Shown one piece after another: positions 18,051 through 28,319 of a DNA stretch of 64,000 nt; the first letter of the stretch is position 1, and each line of letters opens with the position of its first letter. The stretch spans positions 1,369,501-1,433,500 of the forward strand of contig CP047152.1 in the NCBI GenBank assembly GCA_041879295.1, written 5' to 3'. The DNA is from Pseudomonas putida (GTDB lineage: Bacteria; Pseudomonadota; Gammaproteobacteria; Pseudomonadales; Pseudomonadaceae). The notes under the pieces were generated by a model. That model had not been told where the DNA came from. It did no database searches and saw only the letters and a list, made by a program, of their open reading frames with translations. The position numbers and the translations under genes are program-made.

Positions 18051-20692
18051 CAGCGTTTCACCAATCCAGTCAGGCCGCCTGCAATCAGGGCGGCGGTGTC
18101 GGCCAGTGCCACCAGCGGGTCGAGCCCGGCTGGCACGGCCATGTAGCGGGGTTCCCAGTCCGGCTGGAACTTGTCCTTGAAGCGTCGAAGCCCCTGGAAG
18201 TTGTAAAGCTGTTCACCACGGCGGAACACCAGTGAACCCAAGCGCTGGGTCAAGGGGGCGCCACGCCTTGGTTGCAGACCGGACAGCGGTACCATGCCCA
18301 GGCTGAAACGCCCGTAGTCATGGCTTTTGTAGTGCAGGATCAAGCCGATCATCATGAATTCCATGGTCAGCTTTGGCGCTTCGGGGTGCGCACGCATCAG
18401 GTCGAGGCTGGCCAGCTCGTTTCCATGGGTTTCCAGCAAGTTGGCGAAGGCTACCGGGCGGCCCTGGAAGCGAATCAGGGCTATGCGGAAGTGTTGCAGG
18501 TAGTCCGGGCTGAAGCGCCCCAGCGAAAAGCCTTTCTCGCGCACGCTCTTGCCGCCGAGCCAGGCATCGGAAATTTCCTTCAGCTCAGCCAGCGGAGCGT
18601 GGCCGGGCTCATGGATCTCAAGGCTCAGGCCATCGCGTCCGCCGCGGTTCCAGGTGTAGCGCAGGTCCTTCATCTCCTTGCCTTTGGCTTCAAGGTCGAA
18701 GCGGCGCAAGTCGACCCGGGCTTCTTCGCCCAGCTTCAATGCGGTCAGGCCGATGTCCATATAGAACGGCAGGTTCTCCGCGCGCACCTGGTAGAACACT
18801 GGCCGTGCGTTATGCAGGTCGCACAGGTCGCGGAACTGCCAGATCATCTCGGCGCGTTCCTGGGCCGGGCCTATCGGGTCATACAGCGCCACCAGGCTGC
18901 GGCCGCGCCGGGCGTACATGAGAAACGCATTATCACGCGGGTGGAACAGCAACGCCTTGTCGCCAGTCAGCGCCAAGCCACCGTCGGGCTGGTCGGAGGC
19001 CTGCAGGATACGGTTGGCGCGTTGCAGCTCTTCTTCATCGGGCAGGTGGATCACCGGCGGCGCCGTGCGCAGCAGCCACGTCAGTGCCACGGCAGCCAGT
19101 AGCAAGGCGCTGCCCATGGCGGCGCGCAGACCCCGTGGAGCGTCGGCATCCAGAGTGAACTGCCACCATAGCTGATGGCTGTAAGGCACATCCTGGTAGG
19201 CGAACAGCAGCAACCACACCGATGCGCCTACCGCACAGGCGCTGGCCACCAGGAACACCGGCGAGAAGGGTAGCTCCAGCAGGCGGCTGGGGCGATAGAA
19301 CGAGCGGCGGAATAGAGCGAGCAGGGCAGCGGTGAAGGTCAGCAGGCAAGCCTCTTCCCAGTCAAAACCCTTCAACAGCGACAGCAGGGCGCCGACCAGC
19401 AACAGTACGGTGGTCAGTAGCCAGGCGGCGGACAGGCGCCGACGCAGGCCTTGGGCCAGTAGCAGGCATAGCACACCGATCAGGCTGGCGCCGAAATGAG
19501 AGGCATCGATCAGCCGGTGTGGCACCAGGAAGCCCATGTGCTCCAGACGCGTGTCTATCTCCGGCGTGGCGCCGGAAAACAGCAGCACCATGCCGGACAG
19601 GAACACCAGAATCGACAGGACCGGTGCGGCCAGACCCGAAGCGGCCTTGATGGCCTGTTGTGCAAACAGCAGGCGTCGGGCTTCATTGGCCAGCAGCAAC
19701 ACGCAGGCCAGCAGCAGTGGCAGTACCACATAGATCAGCCGGTACAGCAGCAAGGCAGCGGCCAGCGGTGCGGCACCGAGTTGGTCGGCAAAGGCCGCCA
19801 GCAGGATCGCTTCGAATACCCCGACGCCGCCCGGTACGTGGCTGAGCACGCCTGCAGCCAAGGCCAGCAGGTACACCAGCACAAAGGCGCCGAAAGGAGG
19901 GGCTTCTGGCAGCAACAGGTAGAGCACGGTGGCTGCCGCCGCCACATCCAGCGCGGTAATCAGCAGTTGCAGGGCCGCCAGGCGCGCATTGGGCAGGCGA
20001 AGTGTGCGCCGGCCCAGTTGAACGAGCAGGTTATCGGCCAGTGGTTGCTCGGCCAGGCGTCGGCGGTACAAGCCAATGACCAGCAAGGCAGACAGCACCA
20101 GCACGGCGCTGGCGACAGCGGCCAGCAGGCCGGGCGCCAACCCGAGTGCTGTCGAGGCCGCCGGCAGGTTGCTCAATGTCGCCAGAGCGGCTAGTGGCGG
20201 CAGCGCGCAGCCCAGTGACAGGCTGGCAAACACGGTCATGCGTGCGACCTCGCCAGCACCAAGGCCCAGGCGTGCGTACAGGCGATAGCGAACCGAGCCG
20301 CCAGAGAGCATCGACAGGCCGATGGCGTTGCCGATGGCAAAGGCGCTGAAACCGCCCAATATCAGGCTGCGTGCTGGCAGTTTCACGCCCGCATAGCGGC
20401 TGGCCGACCACTCGTAGCCCAGCAGGATCACAAAGCCGATCACCGTTGCCAGCAAGGCGCCCAGCAATGACTGGGTCGGCACGCTGAGCATCGCATCGTG
20501 CAAGGCATAGATGTCCAGCTCGTTCAGCAGGTGGCGGCAGGCAATCAAGGCCATCGTGAACAGTAGCAGGGTCACCATCAGGCCTATGGGCTGGCGGTAG
20601 CGACTTAGGCGTTCGAGCAAGGGCAGGCGCTGCACAGCACCGGGTAGCGCCGTAGCGAGTGGCACCGGAGGTTCGGGATTGTGCGAAGTCAT
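18050..20692 (-). CDS. mprF: Aminoacyl-phosphatidylglycerol synthase/flippase MprF
   Basis: 880 residues. The N-terminal half (about 25-540) is a polytopic flippase domain with some 14 hydrophobic helices, and GGVGVFEAI is a family motif. The C-terminal half (about 545-870) is the soluble DUF2156/GNAT-like synthase using aminoacyl-tRNA, with FHPRDNAFLMYARRGRS and SDAWLGGKSVREKGFSLGRF. In P. aeruginosa the homologue makes alanyl-PG, in others lysyl-PG; the amino acid cannot be read from sequence by eye. It lowers membrane negative charge and resists cationic peptides and acid. Cotranscribed with acvB. REP elements are absent from this interval. Confidence 0.93.
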   Translation of the reverse strand: MTSHNPEPPVPLATALPGAVQRLPLLERLSRYRQPIGLMVTLLLFTMALIACRHLLNELDIYALHDAMLSVPTQSLLGALLATVIGFVILLGYEWSASRYAGVKLPARSLILGGFSAFAIGNAIGLSMLSGGSVRYRLYARLGLGAGEVARMTVFASLSLGCALPPLAALATLSNLPAASTALGLAPGLLAAVASAVLVLSALLVIGLYRRRLAEQPLADNLLVQLGRRTLRLPNARLAALQLLITALDVAAAATVLYLLLPEAPPFGAFVLVYLLALAAGVLSHVPGGVGVFEAILLAAFADQLGAAPLAAALLLYRLIYVVLPLLLACVLLLANEARRLLFAQQAIKAASGLAAPVLSILVFLSGMVLLFSGATPEIDTRLEHMGFLVPHRLIDASHFGASLIGVLCLLLAQGLRRRLSAAWLLTTVLLLVGALLSLLKGFDWEEACLLTFTAALLALFRRSFYRPSRLLELPFSPVFLVASACAVGASVWLLLFAYQDVPYSHQLWWQFTLDADAPRGLRAAMGSALLLAAVALTWLLRTAPPVIHLPDEEELQRANRILQASDQPDGGLALTGDKALLFHPRDNAFLMYARRGRSLVALYDPIGPAQERAEMIWQFRDLCDLHNARPVFYQVRAENLPFYMDIGLTALKLGEEARVDLRRFDLEAKGKEMKDLRYTWNRGGRDGLSLEIHEPGHAPLAELKEISDAWLGGKSVREKGFSLGRFSPDYLQHFRIALIRFQGRPVAFANLLETHGNELASLDLMRAHPEAPKLTMEFMMIGLILHYKSHDYGRFSLGMVPLSGLQPRRGAPLTQRLGSLVFRRGEQLYNFQGLRRFKDKFQPDWEPRYMAVPAGLDPLVALADTAALIAGGLTGLVKR

Positions 20693-20905
20693 GAGATGCC
20701 CCGGGCATGCTGCGCGAGGTGAAGGAGAGGTGCGGCCAAGTGAAAGTCCCTTAGGAAAACGTATCCAATGTTACTCCGGCCTCAGGCGTTTGCAGCTGCC
20801 TGGCACGGTTAAAGATAGTTCATCCTGGATACGGCATCTCAAGCCTGCGAGTTGGCATGAGGGTAGGGAAAATCGAGGCGACAAGAATCAGGAAGGTATA
20901 AAGCA

Positions 20906-20945
20906 ACAAAACCCGCGCTGCTTTACACAGGCGGGGTTTGTTCTG
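20906..20945 (-). terminator. Terminator of the last initiator tRNA
   Basis: On the minus strand AAACCCCGC pairs with the GCGCGGGTTTTG segment around a 13-nt loop, followed by a T-rich tail, just downstream of the tRNA. Confidence 0.65.
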
Positions 20946-20952
20946 ACGAATA

Positions 20953-21029
<77 letters not shown>

Positions 21030-21041
21030 TCAGTGGGGCGG

Positions 21042-21069
21042 ATTCTACAGTGTGCAGTTTGTATGTCAA
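21042..21069 (-). promoter_or_regulatory. Sigma-70 promoter of initiator tRNA copy 3
   Basis: On the minus strand a perfect -35 TTGACA and -10 TAGAAT with a 16-bp spacer lie a few bases upstream of the tRNA. Confidence 0.85.
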
Positions 21070-21125
21070 GCGCTAGGCTTTGATTTATCGATGTTTTTTC
21101 GAAAACGCTTATCAGCAGGCAAAGA

Positions 21126-21155
21126 AAAAGGCCACTGTGTTAACAGTGGCCTTTT
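21126..21155 (-). terminator. Terminator between initiator tRNA copies 2 and 3
   Basis: AAAAGGCCACTGT and ACAGTGGCCTTTT form a 13-bp stem with a four-base loop. T and A tails make it functional in either direction. Confidence 0.85.
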
Positions 21156-21163
21156 CTTGAATC

Positions 21164-21240
<77 letters not shown>

Positions 21241-21252
21241 TCAGTGGGGCGA

Positions 21253-21280
21253 ATTCTACAGCGTACAGTTTATATGTCAA
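21253..21280 (-). promoter_or_regulatory. Sigma-70 promoter of initiator tRNA copy 2
   Basis: TTGACA, 16-bp spacer, TAGAAT on the minus strand, nearly the same as the promoter of copy 3. Confidence 0.85.
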
Positions 21281-21335
21281 GCGCTAGGCATTGATTTTTC
21301 GAGCTTTTTCGAAAAGGCTTTTTTGCGGGCAAAGA

Positions 21336-21365
21336 AAAAGGCCACTGCGTTAACAGTGGCCTTTT
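21336..21365 (-). terminator. Terminator between initiator tRNA copies 1 and 2
   Basis: Same stem as the other spacer (AAAAGGCCACTG... CAGTGGCCTTTT), part of the repeated unit. Confidence 0.85.
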
Positions 21366-21373
21366 CTCGAATC

Positions 21374-21450
<77 letters not shown>

Positions 21451-21463
21451 CCTGTGAGATCGA

Positions 21464-21491
21464 ATTCTACGGATTTGCGCCCCGATGTCAA
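21464..21491 (-). promoter_or_regulatory. Sigma-70 promoter of initiator tRNA copy 1
   Basis: TTGACA, 16-bp spacer, TAGAAT on the minus strand. The spacer differs from those of the two downstream copies, so the duplication boundary lies between promoter elements and tRNA. Confidence 0.85.
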
Positions 21492-21634
21492 GCAATTGTT
21501 TTGGAAAAACCTTTTTTGTTCAAACCCTTAGCGCTTGATAACAGTATGCAGCTCAGGCACGGCGGGGCTTTCAGGCCGATTATCGTGTGGCCAGGCAGGT
21601 GAGCTGTTTCAGAGCAGGGCGCATGCGATACTAT

Positions 21635-21650
21635 CTGTATGAATTTACAG
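21635..21650 (+). promoter_or_regulatory. LexA (SOS) box of dinB
   Basis: CTGTATGAATTTACAG matches the 16-bp CTGT-N8-ACAG LexA palindrome and lies 15 bp before the dinB start, where binding blocks transcription. Confidence 0.9.
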
Positions 21651-21665
21651 TGCTGACGGTCGTCC

Positions 21666-22733
21666 ATGTCCTTGCGCAAGATCATTCACGTCGACTGCGA
21701 TTGTTTCTACGCTGCGATCGAGATGCGTGACGACCCGCGCCTGGCCGGTCGGCCCATGGCGGTGGGGGGCTCGCCCGACCATCGCGGGGTCATCGCCACC
21801 TGCAACTATGAAGCACGCGCCTATGGCGTGCGCTCGGCCATGTCGTCGCGGCATGCGCTGAAGCTCTGCCCCGATCTGTTGATCGTCAAGCCGCGCTTCG
21901 AGGCCTACCGCGAGGCTTCGCGGGAAATCCACACGATCTTTCGCGACTACACGGAGCTTATCGAGCCTTTGTCGCTGGACGAAGCCTATCTGGATGTCAG
22001 CGACAGCCAGTGGTATTCGGGCAGCGCCACGCGCATTGCCGAGGATATACGCCGGCGTGTTGCCCGCACCCTGCATATCACCGTGTCGGCTGGCGTGGCG
22101 CCTAACAAGTTTCTGGCCAAGATCGCCAGTGACTGGCGCAAACCCAACGGGCTGTTTGTGATTACCCCAAATGAAGTGGAAACGTTCGTTGCAGCCTTGC
22201 CGGTGGCCAGGTTGCATGGGGTGGGTAAGGTGACGGCCGACAAACTGACGCGGCTGGGCATCGAAACCTGCCTGCATTTGCGTGAGTGGTCACGGCTGGC
22301 ATTGGTGCGCGAGTTCGGCAGTTTTGGCGAGCGGTTGTGGGGGCTGGCGCGGGGGATCGATGAGCGTGCGGTGCACAACGACAGCCGACGCCAGTCGGTG
22401 AGTGTTGAAAACACCTACGATACCGACCTGCCAGACCTGACCAGTTGCCTGGCGCGGCTGCCCGAATTGCTGGACAGCCTGAACGAACGCATCGCCCGTA
22501 TGGACAGCAGTTACCGGCCAGACAAACCGTTCGTCAAGGTCAAGTTCCATGACTTCAGCCAGACCACCATGGAGCAGGCGGGCGCGGGCCGGGACCTGGA
22601 GAGTTATCGGCAATTGCTGGGGCAGGCATTCGCCCGTGGTGGCAAGCCGGTACGCTTGCTAGGGGTAGGGGTGCGGTTGCGTGACTTGCGGGGGGCGCAT
22701 GAACAGCTGGAGCTGTTCCCGCCTAATAAATGA
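21666..22733 (+). CDS. dinB: DNA polymerase IV (Y-family, translesion)
   Basis: 355 residues, the usual length. Catalytic acidic residues are visible in HVDCDCFYAAIE (Asp8 region) and LSLDEAYLDV. The helix-hairpin-helix thumb is in HGVGKVTADKLTRLGI and the little finger is C-terminal. It performs error-prone bypass and is SOS-induced; the upstream LexA box supports this. It lacks an obvious C-terminal beta-clamp QLxLF motif, but EQLELFPPNK at the very end fits that role well. Monocistronic, with a terminator 3 bp after the stop. Confidence 0.96.
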   Translation: MSLRKIIHVDCDCFYAAIEMRDDPRLAGRPMAVGGSPDHRGVIATCNYEARAYGVRSAMSSRHALKLCPDLLIVKPRFEAYREASREIHTIFRDYTELIEPLSLDEAYLDVSDSQWYSGSATRIAEDIRRRVARTLHITVSAGVAPNKFLAKIASDWRKPNGLFVITPNEVETFVAALPVARLHGVGKVTADKLTRLGIETCLHLREWSRLALVREFGSFGERLWGLARGIDERAVHNDSRRQSVSVENTYDTDLPDLTSCLARLPELLDSLNERIARMDSSYRPDKPFVKVKFHDFSQTTMEQAGAGRDLESYRQLLGQAFARGGKPVRLLGVGVRLRDLRGAHEQLELFPPNK

Positions 22734-22735
22734 AA

Positions 22736-22754
22736 GGGGCTGCAATGCAGCCCC
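22736..22754. terminator. Terminator between dinB and a convergent lipoprotein gene
   Basis: GGGGCTGC-AAT-GCAGCCCC, a perfect 8-bp stem flanked by AAA and ATT. Confidence 0.8.
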
Positions 22755-22760
22755 ATTCTG

Positions 22761-23714
22761 TTAATGCACGCCCGGATCGGCCACCAACCGGCCAGTGGCC
22801 TTGGTCAGCGACTGCAAGAACTCCTGCTGCAGCTCCGGATCGTTGCGGGTCAGCTCGATCAGGCTCTGTTCCATTTCACTGGCTTCCTCTTCAAGGCCCA
22901 GCTCGGACAAGCGCTTGACCCGGTGCACCCACTGGCCGACATCATCATCTTCGAGGTCATCGAAGATCAGCTCATGGGCTTCAAGCAGCTTATTGCGCAG
23001 GGTAGCGCTGACCAGCAGGCTGGCATCGCCTCTTACCGCATTGTCCTCATCATGTACCTGCAGGTGCAAGGTGCCGACGTGGTTGAGGTTCTGCTCGGAA
23101 AACGGGCTGTCGAGCAGGTTCAGACGCAGCACGCCATTGCGGTCGGTGGTCAGCTCGTGGGTCATCTTGCCGGCCTTGACCTCGACCAGGCGCTCGCTCC
23201 AGGGCAGGCTGGTGGATTCCTCGCGCTTGCCTTTCTGCACTTCGCTGATCCCGGCCAGGTTTTGCTGGGCGCGGCCGTTGGAGGGCACGTTCATGAACGG
23301 GTTGAGCCCATCCACGCCATAACTGAGCCAGTCATGCGTGATGCTTTGCGGCAGGTTGCCCAGGGCGAAGACGTTGACCACATTGGCGCCGACACCCGCC
23401 ACCACGGCCACTGCACCCAGCGGGATCTCGTAGATCTCACGCCAGGGTTGGTACGGCGTGTAGCGGTCATAGCGACGGGTCACTTCGAACTCGGTGACTT
23501 CGAAGCGCTTTTGCTCATGCACGCGCACACGTCGCTGCGGAAGCTCCATCACCTTCGGCTCACCGACATCGATCTGCAGGGTGTGCTCGAGCAGTTTGCG
23601 CTCGACGCGCTCCTCATGGTCGCTGCGCTGGGACATCTGGTTGGCGCAGCCGCTGAGGAGCAGGGTGCCGCATAGTGCGGCACCCCCCAGGGTAAAGGTA
23701 CTTCGCTTGAACAT
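22761..23714 (-). CDS. Predicted outer-membrane or periplasmic lipoprotein of unknown function
   Basis: 317 residues with a lipoprotein signal ending LLLSGC (lipidated Cys23). A long charged N-terminal part (SDHEERVERKLLEHTLQIDV) is followed by a short hydrophobic Gly/Val segment (LGAVAVVAGVGANVVNVFAL, about 105-125) and a beta-rich region. The C-terminal region (LSELGLEEEASEMEQSLIEL) is helical. I recognise no named family. An ATG two codons after a GTG was chosen because it places the lipobox normally. It is upstream of dinB (convergent) and 20 bp downstream of proS, so it may be cotranscribed with proS. Confidence 0.8.
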   Translation of the reverse strand: MFKRSTFTLGGAALCGTLLLSGCANQMSQRSDHEERVERKLLEHTLQIDVGEPKVMELPQRRVRVHEQKRFEVTEFEVTRRYDRYTPYQPWREIYEIPLGAVAVVAGVGANVVNVFALGNLPQSITHDWLSYGVDGLNPFMNVPSNGRAQQNLAGISEVQKGKREESTSLPWSERLVEVKAGKMTHELTTDRNGVLRLNLLDSPFSEQNLNHVGTLHLQVHDEDNAVRGDASLLVSATLRNKLLEAHELIFDDLEDDDVGQWVHRVKRLSELGLEEEASEMEQSLIELTRNDPELQQEFLQSLTKATGRLVADPGVH

Positions 23715-23734
23715 GATCACTCGTGCATTGATTA

Positions 23735-25450
23735 TCAGCGGCGAACGCGGGCCTGCAGGAAGGTCAGCACTTCATTGAGCGGCAACGTCTGGGCGTCTTG
23801 CTCGGTGCGGTGCTTGTACTCCAGGTTGCCTTCGGCCAGGCCGCGATCGCTGACGACGATGCGGTGTGGGATGCCGATCAGCTCCATGTCGGCAAACTTG
23901 ATGCCTGGGCTGGTTTTCTTGTCGCGGTCGTCCAGCAGCACTTCATAGCCGGCGGCGGTCAGTTCTGCATACAGCTTGTCGGTTGCGTCGCGGACCACGT
24001 CGGTTTCGTAGCGCAGCGGTACGAGGGCAATCTGGAACGGAGCCAGGGCGTCATTCCAGATGATGCCTTTGTCGTCATAGCTCTGCTCGATGGCAGCAGC
24101 AACCACGCGGGATACGCCAATGCCGTAGCAACCCATCGACAGTACGACCGGCTTGCCGTTCTCGCCCAGCACCTGGCACTTCAGCGCCTCGCTGTACTTG
24201 GTGCCCAGCTGGAAGATGTGGCCCACTTCGATGCCGCGCTTGATAACCAGGGTGCCCTGGCCGTCAGGGCTTGGGTCGCCTTCGACCACGTTACGCAGGT
24301 CGGCGACTTGTGGAACCGGCAGATCGCGCTCCCAGTTGACGCCGAAGTAGTGCTTGTCGTCGATGTTGGCGCCAATGCCGAAGTCGCTCATCAGGGCAAC
24401 CGAGCGGTCGATGATGATTTCCAGTGGCAGGTTGAGCGGGCCGAGCGAGCCGGCACCGGCGCCAATGGCTTCGCGCAGTTCGGCTTCGGTGGCCATGACC
24501 AGCGGGTCGGCAACCTGTTCCAGCTTGGTGGCCTTGATTTCGTTCAGTTCGTGGTCGCCACGGACGATCAGGGCAATCAGCTTGCCCTCTTCGGCGCCGC
24601 GCACGATCAGGGTCTTGACGGTCTTTTCGATCGGCAGGCCGTGGTTCTCCACCAACTGGGCGATGGTCTTGGCGTTCGGGGTGTCGACCAGGCGCAGCTC
24701 CTCGGTAGGCGCTGGACGCACGGTTTCACGCGGTATGGCTTCGGCTTTCTCGATGTTGGCGGCATAGTCGGAGCTGTCGCTGAAGATCACGTCATCTTCG
24801 CCGGACTCGGCCAGTACGTGGAACTCGTGCGAGTAGCTGCCACCGATCGAGCCGGTGTCGGCCTGCACAGGGCGGAAGTCCAGGCCCAGGCGGGTGAACA
24901 CATTGGTGTACGCCTGGTGCATGCGATCGTAGGTTTCCTGCAGGGAAGCCTGGTCGGCATGGAACGAGTAGGCGTCCTTCATGATGAACTCGCGGCCACG
25001 CATCAGGCCGAAGCGCGGGCGGATCTCGTCACGGAACTTGGTCTGGATCTGGTACATGTTGAGCGGCAGCTGTTTATAGCTGGACAGCTCGTTACGGGCC
25101 AGGTCGGTGATCACTTCTTCGTGGGTAGGGCCGACGCAGAAGTCGCGCTGGTGGCGGTCTTTCACGCGCAGCAGTTCAGGGCCGTATTGCTCCCAGCGAC
25201 CGGATTCCTGCCACAGTTCGGCGGGCTGGATGCTCGGCATCAACACTTCCAGGGCGCCGGCGGCGTTCATTTCCTCACGCACCACGGCTTCGACCTTGCG
25301 CATTACCCGCAAGCCCATCGGCAGCCAGGTGTACAGGCCGGAGGCCAGTTTGCGGATCATGCCGGCACGCAGCATGAGCTGATGGCTGATGACCACTGCG
25401 TCGGCAGGGGTTTCTTTCTGGGTGGCGAGCAAATATTGACTGGTGCGCAT
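23735..25450 (-). CDS. proS: Prolyl-tRNA synthetase
   Basis: 571 residues, bacterial ProS type 1 with an inserted editing domain. Class II motifs are visible: motif 1 around [20 protein letters not shown], motif 2 [21 protein letters not shown], and motif 3 [15 protein letters not shown]. The editing (YbaK-like) insertion lies at about residues 225-400, and the anticodon-binding domain is C-terminal. It charges tRNA-Pro in the cytoplasm. The start MRTSQYLL was chosen; in-frame upstream codons run into non-conserved sequence. Confidence 0.97.
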   Translation of the reverse strand: MRTSQYLLATQKETPADAVVISHQLMLRAGMIRKLASGLYTWLPMGLRVMRKVEAVVREEMNAAGALEVLMPSIQPAELWQESGRWEQYGPELLRVKDRHQRDFCVGPTHEEVITDLARNELSSYKQLPLNMYQIQTKFRDEIRPRFGLMRGREFIMKDAYSFHADQASLQETYDRMHQAYTNVFTRLGLDFRPVQADTGSIGGSYSHEFHVLAESGEDDVIFSDSSDYAANIEKAEAIPRETVRPAPTEELRLVDTPNAKTIAQLVENHGLPIEKTVKTLIVRGAEEGKLIALIVRGDHELNEIKATKLEQVADPLVMATEAELREAIGAGAGSLGPLNLPLEIIIDRSVALMSDFGIGANIDDKHYFGVNWERDLPVPQVADLRNVVEGDPSPDGQGTLVIKRGIEVGHIFQLGTKYSEALKCQVLGENGKPVVLSMGCYGIGVSRVVAAAIEQSYDDKGIIWNDALAPFQIALVPLRYETDVVRDATDKLYAELTAAGYEVLLDDRDKKTSPGIKFADMELIGIPHRIVVSDRGLAEGNLEYKHRTEQDAQTLPLNEVLTFLQARVRR

Positions 25451-25554
25451 GGTTAGCCGTGTCGATTGCCTAAGACGTTGAAATAGCCCCGCATTGTACG
25501 GGGGGGAAACGAAGGCGTACAGGATGCCCCAGGGCGTGACACTTGTCAGCCAAG

Positions 25555-25586
25555 AAAAAGCCCGGCGTGATTGCCGGGCTTTTTCA
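25555..25586. terminator. Terminator downstream of the OprD-family porin gene
   Basis: AAAAAGCCCGGC-GTGATT-GCCGGGCTTTTT, a strong 12-bp stem with A and T tails, just after the porin stop on the minus strand and upstream of proS. Confidence 0.9.
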
Positions 25587-25610
25587 GGTGCGGGGCACTG
25601 CAAGCCAGGC

Positions 25611-26891
25611 TTACAGGATGCTCAGCGGGTACTCCACGATCAGACGCAGTTCGTCGATCGACGAGGAGCCGTAGTACACACCGTCGCTGGAGCGGTAGGT
25701 GGCCTGACGAACGCGGAAGCTCAGGTCCTTGGCTGGGCCGCTTTGCATCACGTACTTGACGTCGATGTCGCGTTCCCATTCCTTGCCGCTGTCGGTGGTG
25801 CGGGTGGTGGCACCGGTACCGCGAACATAACGGGTCATGAAGGTCAGGCCAGGTACACCGAACTCGGCGAAGTTCAGGTCGTAGCGTGCTTGCCAGGATT
25901 TTTCGTCTTCGGCGTTGAAGTCGGAACGGGCAACGGAGTTGGCCAGGAAGACGGTACCGCCACCGTCCACGCCGTACGCGTAATCACCGTCGCCGCTGAC
26001 TTTCTGGTAGGCCAGGGTGAAGGTGTGGGCGCCAATGTTGTAGGCGCCCGACAGGCTGGCTGCGATGTTGTCCAGCTCATTGGTGCCGTCGGACTTGCTT
26101 ACCCATGCGCCGGTCAGGTTGTTGCCAATCGACTTGGTGTCATAGATGTTGAAGTCGAACACCAGGCCTTGCTTGTCGCTGATCGGCAGCGCCCAGTTGA
26201 TGTTGCCGTACCACTTGCGGAAGTGATCTTCGATACGCGAGTAGTAGACGCTGGTGCTGAGGCTGTCGGTAATGGCATAGGTGCCACCAAAGACGTTGGC
26301 TTCAGTCAGGTTCAGGCTGTCGTGATAGGTCTGAGCCTGGGCGTTGAGCGCGGTGAAGTGACCGGCATGCAGGGTCAGGCCATCGATTTCGTTGCTGGTG
26401 ATCAGGCCACCTTCAGCCACTTCCGGCAGCAGGCGGCTGTCGTCGGTAGCCAGTACTGGCAGGGCGGTGAACTGGTCGCCGAACTTGAGCACGGTGTTGG
26501 AAATGCGCATTTTCACTGCGCCGCCGCCTTCGGAGTACTCGTCTTGCGAACGGCCGTCGGAACCTGTCGGGAACAGGCCGGTGCCGGCGCGGCCTTTACC
26601 GCTGTCCAGCTTGAGGCCCAGCATGCCGATGGCGTCGACACCGAAGCCTACGGTGCCTTGGGTGAAGCCCGATTCGAAGGTGCCGAGGAAGCCAAGGCCG
26701 GTTTCTTCAACGCGGCTCTTGCCGCTATCGTTGTTACGGAAGTCACGGCTGAAATACAGCATGCGGGTCTTGACGTTCAGCTTGCTGTCTTCGATGAAAC
26801 CTTTGGACTCGTCCTGTGCCGAGGCCATTGCCAACTGCGAGGTCCCTGCCGCAACGGCCAGGGCGATCATGCTCCACTTCATCACGCGCAT
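25611..26891 (-). CDS. OprD-family outer-membrane porin
   Basis: 426 residues. Signal peptide about 1-24 (AMASA-QD). Substrate-specific 18-strand barrel of the OprD/Occ family: N-terminal [21 protein letters not shown], strand [20 protein letters not shown], and ladder/loop motif [23 protein letters not shown]. It ends in a terminal strand [14 protein letters not shown]. OprD-class members import basic amino acids, peptides or aromatic acids; the substrate is not visible. Start has AAGGAG at good spacing. A long 690-bp leader lies upstream. Confidence 0.92.
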   Translation of the reverse strand: MRVMKWSMIALAVAAGTSQLAMASAQDESKGFIEDSKLNVKTRMLYFSRDFRNNDSGKSRVEETGLGFLGTFESGFTQGTVGFGVDAIGMLGLKLDSGKGRAGTGLFPTGSDGRSQDEYSEGGGAVKMRISNTVLKFGDQFTALPVLATDDSRLLPEVAEGGLITSNEIDGLTLHAGHFTALNAQAQTYHDSLNLTEANVFGGTYAITDSLSTSVYYSRIEDHFRKWYGNINWALPISDKQGLVFDFNIYDTKSIGNNLTGAWVSKSDGTNELDNIAASLSGAYNIGAHTFTLAYQKVSGDGDYAYGVDGGGTVFLANSVARSDFNAEDEKSWQARYDLNFAEFGVPGLTFMTRYVRGTGATTRTTDSGKEWERDIDVKYVMQSGPAKDLSFRVRQATYRSSDGVYYGSSSIDELRLIVEYPLSIL

Positions 26892-27581
26892 CGTGATTTG
26901 CTCCTTTGGTTTTTAGGAAGAGTACCGCTGCGTCCAAGTCTTTTAGTTATATGGGGCAGCTCTTTCTTGTTATGTCGGCGAAAATGTATAGCACGCAGAC
27001 TGTTGTTGGCGATATGGCTATAAGCACTCTTTGCGGAACTTTTTCGCCGTGTCGCTTTTAAGTATTTCCATGTCGCAAATCACGCCCCGTTTCAGGGGCC
27101 GTATAACCTCAGCGCTGTTCCTGGCACCGTAACGAATCTGTAACTGCCGATTCCGGTTGAGGAAACTCCCTGGTAACCCATGTCGCTGTTGTTATTTGTC
27201 GCGTTCACCTGCCACTGCAGATGTCGTGCCGACTTGGCGGGAAGGGGATGCAACAAGCGTGCTCAAAATTCGCAACACTTCATGAAATTTTCACAAAACC
27301 TGCTACCGAGGGTCGGAAAGTACCGTAAATGCGGGGCGAAGGCGGCTTGGGTGTTTTTTGGGATCGAGAATCATTAAAATTTAAAAACCTGCCATTAGAG
27401 TCAAGGTGTTACCGCAACTTGTTAATCCGGGGGCATTTGTGGGGTGGCAGGTGTGGGGAAGGCGGTCAGGCGGCCTCATTTTGGTGCGAAAAGTAGCGCT
27501 GTGTTACCGGGAATGTGCAAGGTATCCTTGCTGGCCTGTTTCCGCCTGACGCGGGATGGTATTGCCTGAAGGAGATATGCC
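26892..27581. other. Gene-free interval of about 690 bp
   Basis: It separates the divergent porin and HIT genes. I see no credible coding region, tRNA or repeat. It is AT-richer than its neighbours, with several A/T tracts (for example around 27370), so it probably holds promoters and operators for the porin. It includes a short perfect palindrome-like run CCCCGTTTCAGGGG near 27090. Confidence 0.5.
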
Positions 27582-28001
27582 GTGTTCGTCCTCGATTCGC
27601 GATTGCAGCAGGATTCGCTGGTGCTGGGGGAGTTTCCGCTGTGCCAGTTGCTGCTGAGCAAGGATGCCAATTACCCATGGTTCATCCTGGTGCCCAAGCG
27701 CGCGGGTATCAGTGAGCTGTTCGAGCTGGATGCGGCAGAGCAACAGCAGTTGTGGCAGGAAACCACCCTGTTGGCAGAAGCGCTGAAGGCCAGCTACGCA
27801 GCTGACAAGATGAACGTGGCTACCTTGGGTAACGTGGTCAGCCAGTTGCACATGCATGTGATCGTGCGCCAGCGCGACGACGCCGCGTGGCCGGCTCCGG
27901 TATGGGGCAAGTGTGCGCCTGTGGGTTACACCGATGATCAACTGCAGGCTGTTCGTCAGCGTCTGCGCGGGCTGCAGCTTGCTGGTTACCAAGAGGCCTG
28001 A
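27582..28001 (+). CDS. HIT-domain protein
   Basis: 139 residues, GTG start with AAGGAG 8 bp upstream. HIT-superfamily nucleotide hydrolase/transferase fold: [26 protein letters not shown] and [17 protein letters not shown]. The usual His-x-His-x-His triad reads H90-M-H92-V-I, so the third His is Ile, as in a subfamily of small proteobacterial HIT proteins. Cotranscribed with slyX, one base downstream. Specific substrate unknown. Confidence 0.88.
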   Translation: MFVLDSRLQQDSLVLGEFPLCQLLLSKDANYPWFILVPKRAGISELFELDAAEQQQLWQETTLLAEALKASYAADKMNVATLGNVVSQLHMHVIVRQRDDAAWPAPVWGKCAPVGYTDDQLQAVRQRLRGLQLAGYQEA

Positions 28002-28002
28002 C

Positions 28003-28209
28003 ATGACATTGGAAATGCGTATGGTCGAGCTGGAAACCCGTCAGGCGTTTCAGGATGACGCTATCCAGGCGCTGAATGACGTGGTGGTGGAGCAAGCGCG
28101 GGTGATCGAGCGGCTGCAATTGCAGATGGCCGAGCTGATCAAGCGTCATGAAGAGATGGTTGGCCAGTATGGCAGTGAAGGGGAAGAGGCGCCGCCTCCC
28201 CATTATTGA
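28003..28209 (+). CDS. slyX: SlyX family protein
   Basis: 68 residues. Predicted coiled coil ([20 protein letters not shown] then [20 protein letters not shown]) followed by a proline-rich C-terminus ending PPPHY, the SlyX signature. Biochemical role unknown. It follows the HIT gene directly, probably in one transcript. Confidence 0.9.
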   Translation: MTLEMRMVELETRQAFQDDAIQALNDVVVEQARVIERLQLQMAELIKRHEEMVGQYGSEGEEAPPPHY

Positions 28210-28319
28210 TTTCTGCCAGGCTGCCATCGCCGGCAAACCAGCCCCCACAGGTATGATGCTGCTCTCAGGTGCAGCGCTGACCTTGCGGAGCCTGGCTTGC
28301 CGTTGATGGCGTCAGTCGG

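Noticed and set aside
23798..25456. A 552-codon plus-strand open frame opposite proS
   Set aside because: Antisense shadow of the real synthetase; composition of mirrored codons and no domain.
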